From Leptotrichia sp. oral taxon 215 str. W9775 (GTDB lineage: Bacteria > Fusobacteriota > Fusobacteriia > Fusobacteriales > Leptotrichiaceae): a stretch of 64,000 bases of DNA. Made by a program: the position numbers and the translations under genes. Shown here piece by piece: positions 45,576 to 54,062 of this stretch (position 1 is its first letter; each line of letters starts with the position of its first letter). The stretch lies in contig NZ_KI272841.1 of the NCBI RefSeq assembly GCF_000469505.1, forward strand, positions 1 to 64,000. The letters are read 5' to 3'. A model generated the notes under the pieces. The model searched no databases. It was not told where the DNA came from and saw only the letters and a list, made by a program, of their open reading frames with translations.

Positions 45576-46139
45576 GTGAAAAAAATTTTTTTGAGGATAG
45601 TATTATTATTAATTTTGGCAAATGTGGGTTTTGGAGATGTTATTCAAATTTTAGGAAGTAATTATTCAATATACAAAGGAAATGTTTATTATGGAAATGA
45701 AATTTTGGAAGGAGCAAATCCGAAAACTGCTGAGTTGATAGGATTTTCTCTTTTAAAAGATGATAAAAATCATGTGTATATAGGAAATAGCAGTATAGGT
45801 CTTTGGAAACTTGATAAAATTGAAAATCCTGAAACATTCGAATTTTTATCAGATACTATAAATACTGATTCATTTTATGGAAAAGACAAATATAATGTTT
45901 ATTATGTAAATAGGATATTTTTAAGTTGTTTTGGAACATATACTTGGATAGGGTTTAAAGTAGAAGGAATTAATAGAGATAAAGTAGAAGTTTTGAATGA
46001 CTGGTTTATAAAAGATGATAAAAATATTTATTTTGAGGGAAAAATTTTAGAAGGTGTAGATTATAATACATTTGAAGTGCTTCCAAATGGAGATGGAAAA
46101 GATAAAAATAGAAGTTATGAATATTTGACTAAAGACTAG
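45576..46139 (+). CDS. Exported DKNYY-type repeat protein
   Basis: 187 residues from a GTG start (AAAGGA 6 nt upstream). A signal peptide covers about 1-20. The mature part holds repeated units of the DKNYY kind: DDKNHVYIGN, KDKYNVYYVN, DDKNIYFEGK followed by ILEGVDYNTFEVL. Such proteins are common in fusobacteria and oral bacteria, and their role is unknown; probably periplasmic or surface. Followed by a decayed gene. Confidence 0.78.
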   Translation: MKKIFLRIVLLLILANVGFGDVIQILGSNYSIYKGNVYYGNEILEGANPKTAELIGFSLLKDDKNHVYIGNSSIGLWKLDKIENPETFEFLSDTINTDSFYGKDKYNVYYVNRIFLSCFGTYTWIGFKVEGINRDKVEVLNDWFIKDDKNIYFEGKILEGVDYNTFEVLPNGDGKDKNRSYEYLTKD

Positions 46140-46210
46140 TTGAAATGGTTTTAATCAATAGGGAACTAATTGCTTATACAGATTAAAATAAAAAGGATAG
46201 GAAATAAAAA

Positions 46211-46453
46211 ATGGAATTTAGAATAATGACTTACAATATTTACGGAGCAAGGCTTGCTGATGGGAAAAATTGGCAAAAAGCGTAAAAAAAAATATATAAG
46301 CCTGATTTTGTTGCATTGCAGGAAGTTGATAAAAATACGAAAAGAAGTAATTTTCGTGATGTGACGCAGGATTTTGCACTTGAACTTGGGTATAATTATT
46401 ATTATTTTTAAAAAGCGATGGATTTTGATAAGGGAGAATTTGGAATTGATTAA
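46211..46453 (+). pseudogene. Truncated endonuclease/exonuclease/phosphatase family gene
   Basis: ATG 46211 has AAAAGGATAGG upstream. The frame reads MEFRIMTYNIYGARLADGKN, a TAA at 46283, then KPDFVALQEVDKNTKRSNFR and DVTQDFALELGYNYYYF, a TAA at 46409, then KAMDFDKGEFGI and a TAA at 46451. TYNI and LQEVD are the metal-site motifs of the EEP superfamily. The C-terminal two thirds are missing. The following 46454-46730 holds no gene I can recognise, only AT-rich DNA and the short repeats listed separately. Confidence 0.85.
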
Positions 46454-46630
46454 TGATAATACAGGTAAGGTTTAAAAATAAGTTGTGCGGAAACAAAATT
46501 TTCAAGTAAGAAATATTTTCTATCATAATAGAGTTGTTAAAGCTTCTATTTAATAAAAAAAGGATTTGTATGGCTTTTAGCAAATTTAAAAATGATAAAG
46601 TATCATTGCAATTTTTGTAATATATTTTCA

Positions 46631-46676
46631 TTTTTCGTTGTAAAAAGTGTGTAATGATAACATTTTTTCGTTGTAA
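46631..46676 (+). repeat. Short direct repeats before the second DUF4143 ATPase
   Basis: TTTTTCGTTGTAA occurs at 46631-46643 and 46664-46676, 33 bp apart. Further down, AAGTTATAA (46709-46717) precedes AAAGAGGTG, matching the leader of the first DUF4143 ATPase (41840-41848, then AAAAGAGGTG). Confidence 0.5.
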
Positions 46677-46730
46677 TTTTTGTTGAAAAATGCTATATTT
46701 TATACATAAAGTTATAAAAAGAGGTGTTTT

Positions 46731-48056
46731 ATGTATAGAATTGCTATTGAAAATCTTTATGAATGGAAAAATAAGAAAAATCGGAAACCTTTGATTATAC
46801 AAGGGGCAAGACAAGTGGGGAAAACTTGGCTTATGAAAGAATTTGGAAAGAAGGCTTATAAAAATACAGTTTATATAAATTTTGATTCTAATTCTAATAT
46901 GAAAAAATTGTTTGAAACAGATTTAGATGTAGAGCGACTGGTTATGGGAATTGAGCTTTATAGTGGAATAAAAATAGTACCTGAAGAAACTTTGATTATT
47001 TTTGATGAAGTTCAGGAAGTTCCAAAAGCAATTTCCAGCCTTAAATATTTTTACGAAAATGCACAGCAGTATCATATTATTTGTGCAGGTTCGTTGTTAG
47101 GAGTTGCACTGCATGAGGGAACATCATTTCCAGTTGGGAAAATTGATTTTTTAAAGTTGTATCCTTTATCTTTTAAGGAATTTTTACTTGCCACAGGGGA
47201 TGAAAAATTTTTAAAACTTGTTGAAAATAATGATTACCAGATGATAAAAGTATTTAAGCAAAAATTTATAGATATGCTTAAATATTATTATTTTGTAGGT
47301 GGAATGCCTGAATGTGTACTTCATTTTTCGGAAAATAAGGATTTTAATGAAGTTAGGGAAATTCAAAAGCGTATACTTTTAGCCTATGAACAGGATTTTT
47401 CAAAACATGCTCCAAATGAAATTGTGCCTAGATTGAGAATGTTATGGAATAGTATTCCATCACAACTTGCAAAAGAAAACAAAAAGTTTATTTATGGTCT
47501 GGTTAGAGAAGGTGCAAGGGCAAAAGAATATGAAATGGCATTAATGTGGCTTATTGATTGTGGTCTTATTTATAAAGTGAACAGGGTTAATAATCCTAAA
47601 CTTCCATTAAAAGTATACGAGGATTTAAAGGCTTTTAAATTATTTTTACTTGATACAGGACTTCTTACCTGCATGACAGGATTGAATCAGAGTACGCTTA
47701 TTGAAGGAAATAAACTATTTGTTGAATTTAAAGGAGCATTAACAGAACAATATGTGCTGCAGCAACTTGTTACAATTGAAAATTTGAATACATATTATTA
47801 CACAAATGACCGTGGTTCATGTGAAATTGATTTTTTATTAGATAATGGAGAAAGTGTAATTCCTGTCGAAGTAAAAGCCGAAGTAAATTTAAAAGCCAAA
47901 AGTTTGAAAGTGTATAAAGAAAAATATAATCCTGAAATATCAGTAAGAATATCAATGAGTGATTATAAAAAAGAAGAGTGGTTGTTAAATTTACCGTTGT
48001 ATATGACAGAAGAAATTGGAAATATTGTGGAAAAAGAAAGAAATGATAAGGGATAG
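46731..48056 (+). CDS. AAA ATPase with DUF4143 C-terminal domain, intact nuclease-like motif
   Basis: 441 residues. P-loop GARQVGKT at 25-32, Walker B LIIFDEVQE (Asp92-Glu93), CAGSLLGVALHEG near 118-130, YPLSFKEFL, and FVGGMPECV near 188, all typical of AAA_14/DUF4143. The C-terminal PD-(D/E)XK-like motif is complete: EIDFLL (Asp367), then PVEVKAE (Glu380, Lys382). Function not established; possibly DNA- or defence-related. The Fic gene starts 7 bp after its stop, so both share a transcript. Only distantly similar to the ATPase at 41.9 kb. Confidence 0.88.
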   Translation: MYRIAIENLYEWKNKKNRKPLIIQGARQVGKTWLMKEFGKKAYKNTVYINFDSNSNMKKLFETDLDVERLVMGIELYSGIKIVPEETLIIFDEVQEVPKAISSLKYFYENAQQYHIICAGSLLGVALHEGTSFPVGKIDFLKLYPLSFKEFLLATGDEKFLKLVENNDYQMIKVFKQKFIDMLKYYYFVGGMPECVLHFSENKDFNEVREIQKRILLAYEQDFSKHAPNEIVPRLRMLWNSIPSQLAKENKKFIYGLVREGARAKEYEMALMWLIDCGLIYKVNRVNNPKLPLKVYEDLKAFKLFLLDTGLLTCMTGLNQSTLIEGNKLFVEFKGALTEQYVLQQLVTIENLNTYYYTNDRGSCEIDFLLDNGESVIPVEVKAEVNLKAKSLKVYKEKYNPEISVRISMSDYKKEEWLLNLPLYMTEEIGNIVEKERNDKG

Positions 48057-48063
48057 TTTTAAT

Positions 48064-49065
48064 ATGGAAAAAGAATATGGTTATAGTCCACCATTTGAGA
48101 TTACAAATGAGATAATTGAGCTTGTGGCTCAAATCACTGAATTAACAGGAATGATTATAGTTTCAGAAAAACTATCTTCAAATCCAGTTTTGAGAAGAGA
48201 AAATAGAATAAAAACAATTTATTCATCGCTTGCGATAGAGCAAAATACACTAACATTTGAGCAAGTGACAGATGTGATTAATGGGAAAAGAATTTTAGCT
48301 CCTCCAAAGGATATAAAAGAAGTCAAAAATGCTTATGAAATCTATGAAAAATTAAGTTTATTAAATCCATATTCAATTAAAGATTTATTGAAAGCACATA
48401 AAATTCTGACTGCTGATTTAATAAATGAAAGCGGCAGATTTCGTACAAAAGGAGCAGGAGTTTATCAGGGAAACCAGCTGATACATGCAGGAACACTACC
48501 TCAATATATTCCTGAATTAATTGACCAGCTTTTTTCATGGTTGAAAAAAAGTAAAGTTCATCCACTGATAAAGGCTTGTGTATTTCATTATGAATTTGAA
48601 TTTATTCATCCATTTCAAGATGGAAATGGAAGGTTAGGACGGCTTTGGCATACATTAATCCTATCAAAATGGAAAGAGTTTTTTGCCTGGCTGCCAATTG
48701 AAACTTTGATTCAGAAAAGACAGCAGAAATATTATGAGGCGATAAATTTATCAAATACTGCTGGAGGATCTACGCCATTTATTACATTTATTCTTGAAAT
48801 AATAAAAGAAACTTTGGAAGAATTGCAAAAAAATGACTTAAAAATGACTGATATTTTGACTGATAAAATGACTGATAAAGAGCTTCAAAGGCTGAAAATA
48901 CTGGAAGAATATTTTGAAAAAAATAATTATATTGATAATAGTGAAGTTCAAAAGATTTTGAATGTTTCGGATTCTACGGCGAGAAGATTTTTGAATAAAC
49001 TTTTGAAAAATGGGATTTTGGAGGCATTTGGAGAGAAAAAAGGGAGAAAATATAGGAAGAAATAA
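48064..49065 (+). CDS. Fic-family AMPylator with C-terminal winged helix
   Basis: 333 residues from ATG 48064 (AAGGGA 10 nt upstream). The Fic core HPFQDGNGRLGR starts at His182, with a full catalytic set. An N-terminal inhibitory helix motif SLAIEQN (Ser55, Glu59) puts it in the self-inhibited class II. The last 65 residues form a winged-helix DNA-binding domain (NNYIDNSEVQKILNVSDSTA), linked by a KMTD-containing stretch. Fic enzymes transfer AMP to Tyr, Ser or Thr of target proteins. Targets unknown. Cotranscribed with the DUF4143 ATPase. Confidence 0.9.
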   Translation: MEKEYGYSPPFEITNEIIELVAQITELTGMIIVSEKLSSNPVLRRENRIKTIYSSLAIEQNTLTFEQVTDVINGKRILAPPKDIKEVKNAYEIYEKLSLLNPYSIKDLLKAHKILTADLINESGRFRTKGAGVYQGNQLIHAGTLPQYIPELIDQLFSWLKKSKVHPLIKACVFHYEFEFIHPFQDGNGRLGRLWHTLILSKWKEFFAWLPIETLIQKRQQKYYEAINLSNTAGGSTPFITFILEIIKETLEELQKNDLKMTDILTDKMTDKELQRLKILEEYFEKNNYIDNSEVQKILNVSDSTARRFLNKLLKNGILEAFGEKKGRKYRKK

Positions 49066-49086
49066 TAAAATATGGAGATAAATTGG

Positions 49087-49974
49087 ATGAAAATAAAATA
49101 TTCAAAATTTGAAATTAATATGTGGGATATATTTTTTCTAATACTGTTTTTAGGACATTTATTAGGAGGAATTCATATTTTATTTAATGAAAAAGAAAAG
49201 GGTGGAATATTTTTTTTAGCTATTGGAATAAGTTATTTTATATATAGATTTCTTTTGGTAATGATTATTAAAAATAAGATGAAATTTGATTTTTCTGATT
49301 ATGAAGTGAAAATAAAAGGTCTATTTTTTGAGAAAACTATTGCATATAATGATATAAAAACTTTGACAGTGAGAAAAAATATATTAGGATCGTATGATAT
49401 TCTTTTAAATTTTGACAGTTCAATAAATATTTATAAGTATTTCTGTAATTTAATAATTGATGTTTCAATAGAAAGTAATCATAAAAAAAGTTATATTTTT
49501 TGTGACATAAAAAATAAAGATGAAATTTTGGAATATTTGTTGGAGAAAATAGGTTGTCCCAAAAAAGAAATTCGTGAAAAAAAAGAGGAAGAAAAATTAT
49601 ATGTAAAATATTCAATTTTTGAAAAGCATTATATGATGTGTTTTGCAGTATTTAGTTTAATGATAATTTTTTCAGTTGGAATTGCTTGGGGATATTTAAA
49701 TTTAATGATTAAATTGTTTACAATAATAATCTTATTACTTGTAATAACTGTAATAAGATTTTTTGAAAAAGATTATATTATAAAAAGATATAGTAATTAC
49801 AGTATATCAATATCTGAAAAGAAAAAAGAAATTTATATTATGGATGATTTTTTTGAAACAGATAAAAAAGTAATAATTAATTATAAAAATAAAAATTTTA
49901 ATAGTGTAAAATTTAATTTCTATTATTTTCAAAATGATGTCATGCCTAAAAATTATAAAAAATATTATAATTGA
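49087..49974 (+). CDS. Membrane protein of unknown function
   Basis: About 295 residues. Two hydrophobic helices at roughly 12-30 and 40-60, two more near 180-220, and charged beta-rich segments after each pair. The pattern (helix pair, then YEVKIKGLFFEKTIAYNDI) resembles membrane-anchored PH-like domains, but that is only a resemblance. ATG 49087 is favoured by GGAG 9 nt upstream; an ATG at 49072 lacks an SD. Very AT-rich, with TTA/TTG leucines. Not recognised. Confidence 0.6.
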   Translation: MKIKYSKFEINMWDIFFLILFLGHLLGGIHILFNEKEKGGIFFLAIGISYFIYRFLLVMIIKNKMKFDFSDYEVKIKGLFFEKTIAYNDIKTLTVRKNILGSYDILLNFDSSINIYKYFCNLIIDVSIESNHKKSYIFCDIKNKDEILEYLLEKIGCPKKEIREKKEEEKLYVKYSIFEKHYMMCFAVFSLMIIFSVGIAWGYLNLMIKLFTIIILLLVITVIRFFEKDYIIKRYSNYSISISEKKKEIYIMDDFFETDKKVIINYKNKNFNSVKFNFYYFQNDVMPKNYKKYYN

Positions 49975-50062
49975 AATTATAAAAATAGTATGTATTTATA
50001 TGAATATTACATATGTTTATATTTTCTATTAAAAATAATGGTTTTGAAAAGGAATTATTACA

Positions 50063-50641
50063 ATGAAGAATAAGAATTACATTGAAGGATTTATTAAAGG
50101 TGTCTCAATGTGTTGGAATAATGGGATGAAGATTTGTCCTGAATATACAGCAATATATATTGATACATTTTTTATTGATAATGATAAAAATAATGATTTG
50201 AATGAAATAATAAAGAAAAAATTATTGCAATATTATGAAAGTAGTTCATCTGAGAAAAAAGATGATAATATTAGAAAAAAATTGGAAAAATTGAATATTG
50301 TTTTCAAAAAAAATAAAAAATACGAAAAGCTGATAGAACAAAATGAAACAAAAACTGGTTATGATAGAATTTCTGAATTTGTTAAATTGCAAACAGAATT
50401 TACTGTTGAGGAAATAATTGAAAATTTAGAAAATAAAGTAGATAAAAAGGAACAATACTGGAATGTAAGACGTTTTTTTTATCAAATAACACATTGGTTT
50501 GGTGAGCCTGTAAATTTTTATTTAGCGATAAAGAAATATGAAGATATTTTAAGTGAATTTTATGCATATAATGTTTTTTCAGCCGGAATAATACAATACA
50601 AAGAACATTTGTTGATGATTATTTATGGATCAGATGAATAA
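50063..50641 (+). CDS. Unknown soluble protein
   Basis: 192 residues, no signal or membrane segment. Contains YWNVRRFFYQITHWFGEPVN near 135-155 and many Lys/Glu/Asn. The SD AAAAGGA precedes ATG. Not similar to any family I can name. Lies at the end of the AT-rich accessory stretch, just upstream of the deoB promoter. Confidence 0.6.
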   Translation: MKNKNYIEGFIKGVSMCWNNGMKICPEYTAIYIDTFFIDNDKNNDLNEIIKKKLLQYYESSSSEKKDDNIRKKLEKLNIVFKKNKKYEKLIEQNETKTGYDRISEFVKLQTEFTVEEIIENLENKVDKKEQYWNVRRFFYQITHWFGEPVNFYLAIKKYEDILSEFYAYNVFSAGIIQYKEHLLMIIYGSDE

Positions 50642-50666
50642 AAAACAAAAAAAGTATGCAATTAAT

Positions 50667-50695
50667 TTGCTTTTAAAAAATTTAAAAGGTATAAT
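50667..50695 (+). promoter_or_regulatory. Promoter of deoB
   Basis: TTGCTT (50667-50672), 17 bp, TATAAT (50690-50695); a second TATAAT overlaps at 50695-50700. Confidence 0.65.
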
Positions 50696-50728
50696 ATAAT
50701 TAATAAATAAAGAAAGGAAAGCAGATAA

Positions 50729-51904
50729 ATGGGAAAAGTGGAAAGAGTTACAATAATAGTATTGGATAGTGTTGGAGCTGGAGAATTGCCTGATGCAAAT
50801 TTATTTGATGATTGCGGATCAAATACTTTAGGAAATATGGCTAAAGCTTATGGAGGAATGAGCTTGCCAAATATGGGGAAATTAGGGCTTGGAAATATTA
50901 CTGAAATTGAAGGTACACCAGCTGTTGAAAATGTAGAAGGGGCTTATGGAAGAGCTATTGAAGTATCGCATGGAAAAGATTCTACAACTGGCCACTGGGA
51001 AATTGCCGGAGTGCCATTGGAAAGACCATTTCCAAACTACCAGAATGGATTTTCAGATGAGGTTATAAAGGAATTTGAAGAAAAAACTGGAAGAAAAGTT
51101 ATGTTAAATAAGCCAATTTCAGGAACTGTGGCAATTGATCAATATGGAGAAGAGCAGATAAAAACAGGAAACTGGATAGTTTACGGTTCGGCAGACCCTG
51201 TATTCCAGATTGCTGCAAATGAAGAAATTATACCATTGGAAGAACTTTACAAAGCATGTGAAATTGCACTTGAAATTTGTAATGAAAAATCACCTGTGGC
51301 AAGGGTAATTGCAAGACCTTATGTTGGTAAAAAAGTAGGAGAATTTAAAAGAACTGCAAATAGACACGATTTCTCCATTGACCCTCCAAGAGAAAGTATG
51401 CTTGAAAGATTGGAAAAAGCTGGACTTGATGTAGTGGGAATCGGTAAGACAAGCGACCTGTTCAATGGGAAAGGAATCACAGATAACAGAAAAGCTAATC
51501 AGGATAACCTGGATGGAATTAAGAAAACAGTGGCCGCATTGAAGGAAGATACAAAAGGATTGATTTTCACTAACTTAGTTGATTTTGATGCTGTATACGG
51601 ACATAGAAGAAATGTAGAAGGTTATGTAAAAGCATTAATTGAATTTGACAACTGGCTTCCTGAAATCCAAAAGAACTTGAAAGATGACGAAATCCTTATT
51701 ATTACTGCGGATCATGGAAATGACCCTACATACAAAGGAACAGACCATACAAGAGAATATATACCAATATTAATTTGTGGTAAAAATGTTAAAAAGAATG
51801 TAAATATTGGAACTAGAAAAACTTTTGCCGATATTGCTGCAACAGTTGAAGAACTTCTATTGGGAACTGAAAAAGAAGGAAGTTTTGCTAAGGAAATATT
51901 ATAA
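50729..51904 (+). CDS. deoB: Phosphopentomutase
   Basis: 391 residues, alkaline-phosphatase superfamily. VLDSVGAGELPDA with metal-binding Asp, DSTTGHWEIAG with the phosphorylated residue region, and ADHGNDPTYKGTDHTREY with the remaining Mn ligands are all present. It converts (deoxy)ribose-1-phosphate to the 5-phosphate, linking the phosphorylases (Pdp, DeoD) to DeoC. SD GAAAGG before ATG. Followed 27 bp later by the Nudix gene. Confidence 0.96.
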   Translation: MGKVERVTIIVLDSVGAGELPDANLFDDCGSNTLGNMAKAYGGMSLPNMGKLGLGNITEIEGTPAVENVEGAYGRAIEVSHGKDSTTGHWEIAGVPLERPFPNYQNGFSDEVIKEFEEKTGRKVMLNKPISGTVAIDQYGEEQIKTGNWIVYGSADPVFQIAANEEIIPLEELYKACEIALEICNEKSPVARVIARPYVGKKVGEFKRTANRHDFSIDPPRESMLERLEKAGLDVVGIGKTSDLFNGKGITDNRKANQDNLDGIKKTVAALKEDTKGLIFTNLVDFDAVYGHRRNVEGYVKALIEFDNWLPEIQKNLKDDEILIITADHGNDPTYKGTDHTREYIPILICGKNVKKNVNIGTRKTFADIAATVEELLLGTEKEGSFAKEIL

Positions 51905-51931
51905 AAGGTTATTTTATCGGAAGGACTTAAT

Positions 51932-52573
51932 ATGAAAGATAGGGAACAGTGGCTAAAATGGGCCATGGAATTACAGAGTCTGTCGCAGGCAGGACTAAAT
52001 TATGCAAAAGATGTGTTTGATGTGGAAAGATATACACGGATAAGAGAAATTTCAGCAGAAATAGTGGCTCATAAAGGTGATATTCCGGTGGAAAAGGTGA
52101 AAAATCTCTTCTGCAATGAAGTCGGGTATCAGACACCTAAGATTGACTGCCGTGCCGCAGTATTTAAGGAAGACAGGGTTCTCATGGTAAAGGAAAGGGA
52201 TGGGAAATGGTCGCTTCCTGGAGGCTGGGTAGATGTGGATCAGTCAGTTGCAGACAACACTGTAAAGGAAGTACTGGAAGAAGCAGGAATAAATGTAACT
52301 GCAGAAAAAATTATAGCTGTACAGGATGGCGTGAAAAATAATTTAGGCTGTGGTTTAGGTACAGTTCCCTATGGAGTTACAAAAATTTTTGTTCTTTGCA
52401 GAATAGCTGATGATAATGAATGTGAATTTGTAAAAAATATTGAAACATCTGAAAGAGGGTATTTTGAAATTGACAGTTTACCTGAACTTTCAGAAATAAG
52501 AAATACTGAAAAGCAGATTAGAATGTGTTTTGAAGCGTATAAATCAGATGTGTGGGAAGCATTGTTTGATTAA
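51932..52573 (+). CDS. Nudix hydrolase with N-terminal helical domain
   Basis: 213 residues. An N-terminal helical domain (about 1-65, EQWLKWAMELQSLSQAGLNY) as in YjhB/ADP-ribose-pyrophosphatase relatives, then the Nudix domain. The Nudix box spans Gly98-Ile120. The two metal-binding glutamates Glu116-Glu117 and Glu113 are kept, but the first box Glu is Gln104 and the Arg is Lys112. Likely acts on ADP-ribose or another nucleoside diphosphate derivative. In operon position after deoB. Confidence 0.83.
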   Translation: MKDREQWLKWAMELQSLSQAGLNYAKDVFDVERYTRIREISAEIVAHKGDIPVEKVKNLFCNEVGYQTPKIDCRAAVFKEDRVLMVKERDGKWSLPGGWVDVDQSVADNTVKEVLEEAGINVTAEKIIAVQDGVKNNLGCGLGTVPYGVTKIFVLCRIADDNECEFVKNIETSERGYFEIDSLPELSEIRNTEKQIRMCFEAYKSDVWEALFD

Positions 52574-52627
52574 GATGTAGGCTTTGCAATTTGAATTTGT
52601 AGACTGAAAAGAGGGAAACTATAAATT

Positions 52628-53101
52628 ATGAGAAGAAAAGACAGGGAAATAACAGATAGGGTAAAAATAAAGAAGATTATATCAGAGTGTGATTGCTGCA
52701 GATTAGGATTTAATGATAATGGAAAAGTTTATATAGTTCCCTTAAATTTTGGATTCATCGAGAGAAATGAGAAATTTATATTTTATTTTCATGGTGCAAA
52801 AACAGGAAGAAAACATGATATAATGAAAGAAAATAACAATGTAGGTTTTGAGCTAGATACGAATCATAGAATATATGGAAAAGATGATGTTGCATGTACT
52901 TATACTTCAGCATTTCAGAGTATTATAGGAACAGGAAAGGTTTTTATTGTTGAAGATTATGATGAAAAGGTTCAAGGACTTATTGAAATTATGAAACATA
53001 ATACCGGAAAAGCAGAATGGCAATTTAATGAAAAAATGGTAAATTCTGTATGTGTATTTAAGCTGGAAGTAGAAGAACTGGCATGCAAGGAACATGAGTA
53101 G
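52628..53101 (+). CDS. Nim-like pyridoxamine-5-phosphate-oxidase-fold flavoprotein
   Basis: 157 residues. MRRKDREITD, then CDCCRLGFNDNGKVYIVPLN, FYFHGAKTGRKHDIMK and FQSIIGTGKVFIV are the pattern of the NimA/pyridoxamine oxidase-related family, split-barrel FMN proteins; some members reduce 5-nitroimidazoles. Being family-typical does not prove resistance. Transcribed with deoB and the Nudix gene or from a weak promoter of its own. Confidence 0.82.
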   Translation: MRRKDREITDRVKIKKIISECDCCRLGFNDNGKVYIVPLNFGFIERNEKFIFYFHGAKTGRKHDIMKENNNVGFELDTNHRIYGKDDVACTYTSAFQSIIGTGKVFIVEDYDEKVQGLIEIMKHNTGKAEWQFNEKMVNSVCVFKLEVEELACKEHE

Positions 53102-53157
53102 AATAGTGAATTGTGGAAATTTATTAAGGACAAACTATACATAAAAGAGGTGATATC

Positions 53158-53235
53158 TTGATTTTACCATCGGAAGAACACCAACTGAAAAATGGAAATT
53201 ATTATGATGAAATAATTATGGGAATTATGTTATAA
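53158..53235 (+). other. Short open frame with good SD upstream of deoD
   Basis: A 25-codon frame from TTG, preceded by AAAGAGGTG. Its TAA overlaps the deoD -10. The peptide begins ILPSEEHQLKNGNYYDEI. It may be a gene fragment or a leader of an older transcript. Not recognised. Confidence 0.25.
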
Positions 53236-53236
53236 T
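53228..53236 (+). promoter_or_regulatory. Extended -10 promoter of deoD-cdd
   Basis: TGT + TATAAT (53231-53236); no clear -35. The 87 nt leader shows no purine-riboswitch core. Confidence 0.55.
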
Positions 53237-53323
53237 AAGATAACGTATTTATTTAGCTGAAAGCAGCCATTAAGTTATAAGAATTGGCTAAAAATATAAA
53301 AATAAAATTTAGGAGGTACAAAT

Positions 53324-54034
53324 ATGGCAACACCGCACTTAGGAGCAAAAAAGGGAGATATCGCAGAAACGGTATTATTACCGGGAGATCCGCTAAGAGC
53401 GAAATATATTGCAGAAACATTTTTGGAAGATGTAGTACAATATAACAATGTAAGAGGAATGTTAGGATTTACAGGAACTTATAAAGGAAAAAGAGTATCT
53501 GTTCAGGGAACAGGAATGGGAGTACCTTCAATAGGAATTTATACTCATGAATTAATCAATGAATATGGATGTAAAAATTTAATAAGAATAGGAACAGCAG
53601 GATCTTTACAGGAAGATGTAAAAATAAGAGATGTAGTTATTGCAATGGCTGCTTCTACAGATTCTGCAATAAACAAATTAAGATTTAACGGAGCTGACTA
53701 TGCACCTACTGCAAGTGCAGAATTACTGTTTAAAGCTTATGAAGCTGGAAAAGCAAAAGGATTGAACATGAAACCTGGAAATGTCCTTACAAGTGATACT
53801 TTTTATGGAGATGACCCTGAAGGATGGAAAAAATGGGCAAAATTTGGAGTTCTATGTGTAGAAATGGAAACTGCTCAACTGTATACGACAGCTGCAAAAT
53901 TTGGAGTAAATGCATTGACTCTTTTAACAATAAGTGATTCATTAGTTACAGGAGAAGTTACTTCTGCAGAAGAAAGACAGCTTACATTCAATGACATGAT
54001 TGAAGTAGCTCTTGAAAGTGCTTTAAGTTTATAG
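53324..54034 (+). CDS. deoD: Purine-nucleoside phosphorylase (DeoD type)
   Basis: 236 residues, hexameric class I. MATPHLGAKKGDIAETVLLP with GDPLRAKYIA, IRIGTAGSLQEDV and the catalytic Asp in TISDSLVTGE are diagnostic. It cleaves purine (deoxy)nucleosides with phosphate. SD AGGAGG. Followed 28 bp later by cdd, an operon of salvage enzymes. Confidence 0.97.
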   Translation: MATPHLGAKKGDIAETVLLPGDPLRAKYIAETFLEDVVQYNNVRGMLGFTGTYKGKRVSVQGTGMGVPSIGIYTHELINEYGCKNLIRIGTAGSLQEDVKIRDVVIAMAASTDSAINKLRFNGADYAPTASAELLFKAYEAGKAKGLNMKPGNVLTSDTFYGDDPEGWKKWAKFGVLCVEMETAQLYTTAAKFGVNALTLLTISDSLVTGEVTSAEERQLTFNDMIEVALESALSL

Positions 54035-54062
54035 GATACAGACTAATTAACAGGAGAAAATT

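Noticed and set aside
46218..46814. 198-codon minus-strand frame over the dead endonuclease gene
   Set aside because: It crosses the plus-strand remnant, the short repeats and the start of the second ATPase. Its peptide is a low-complexity Phe/Ile/Asn mix with no SD.
53236..53323. Purine riboswitch upstream of deoD
   Set aside because: No three-way junction core or conserved loop sequences; only a weak AGCCA/TGGCT pairing.
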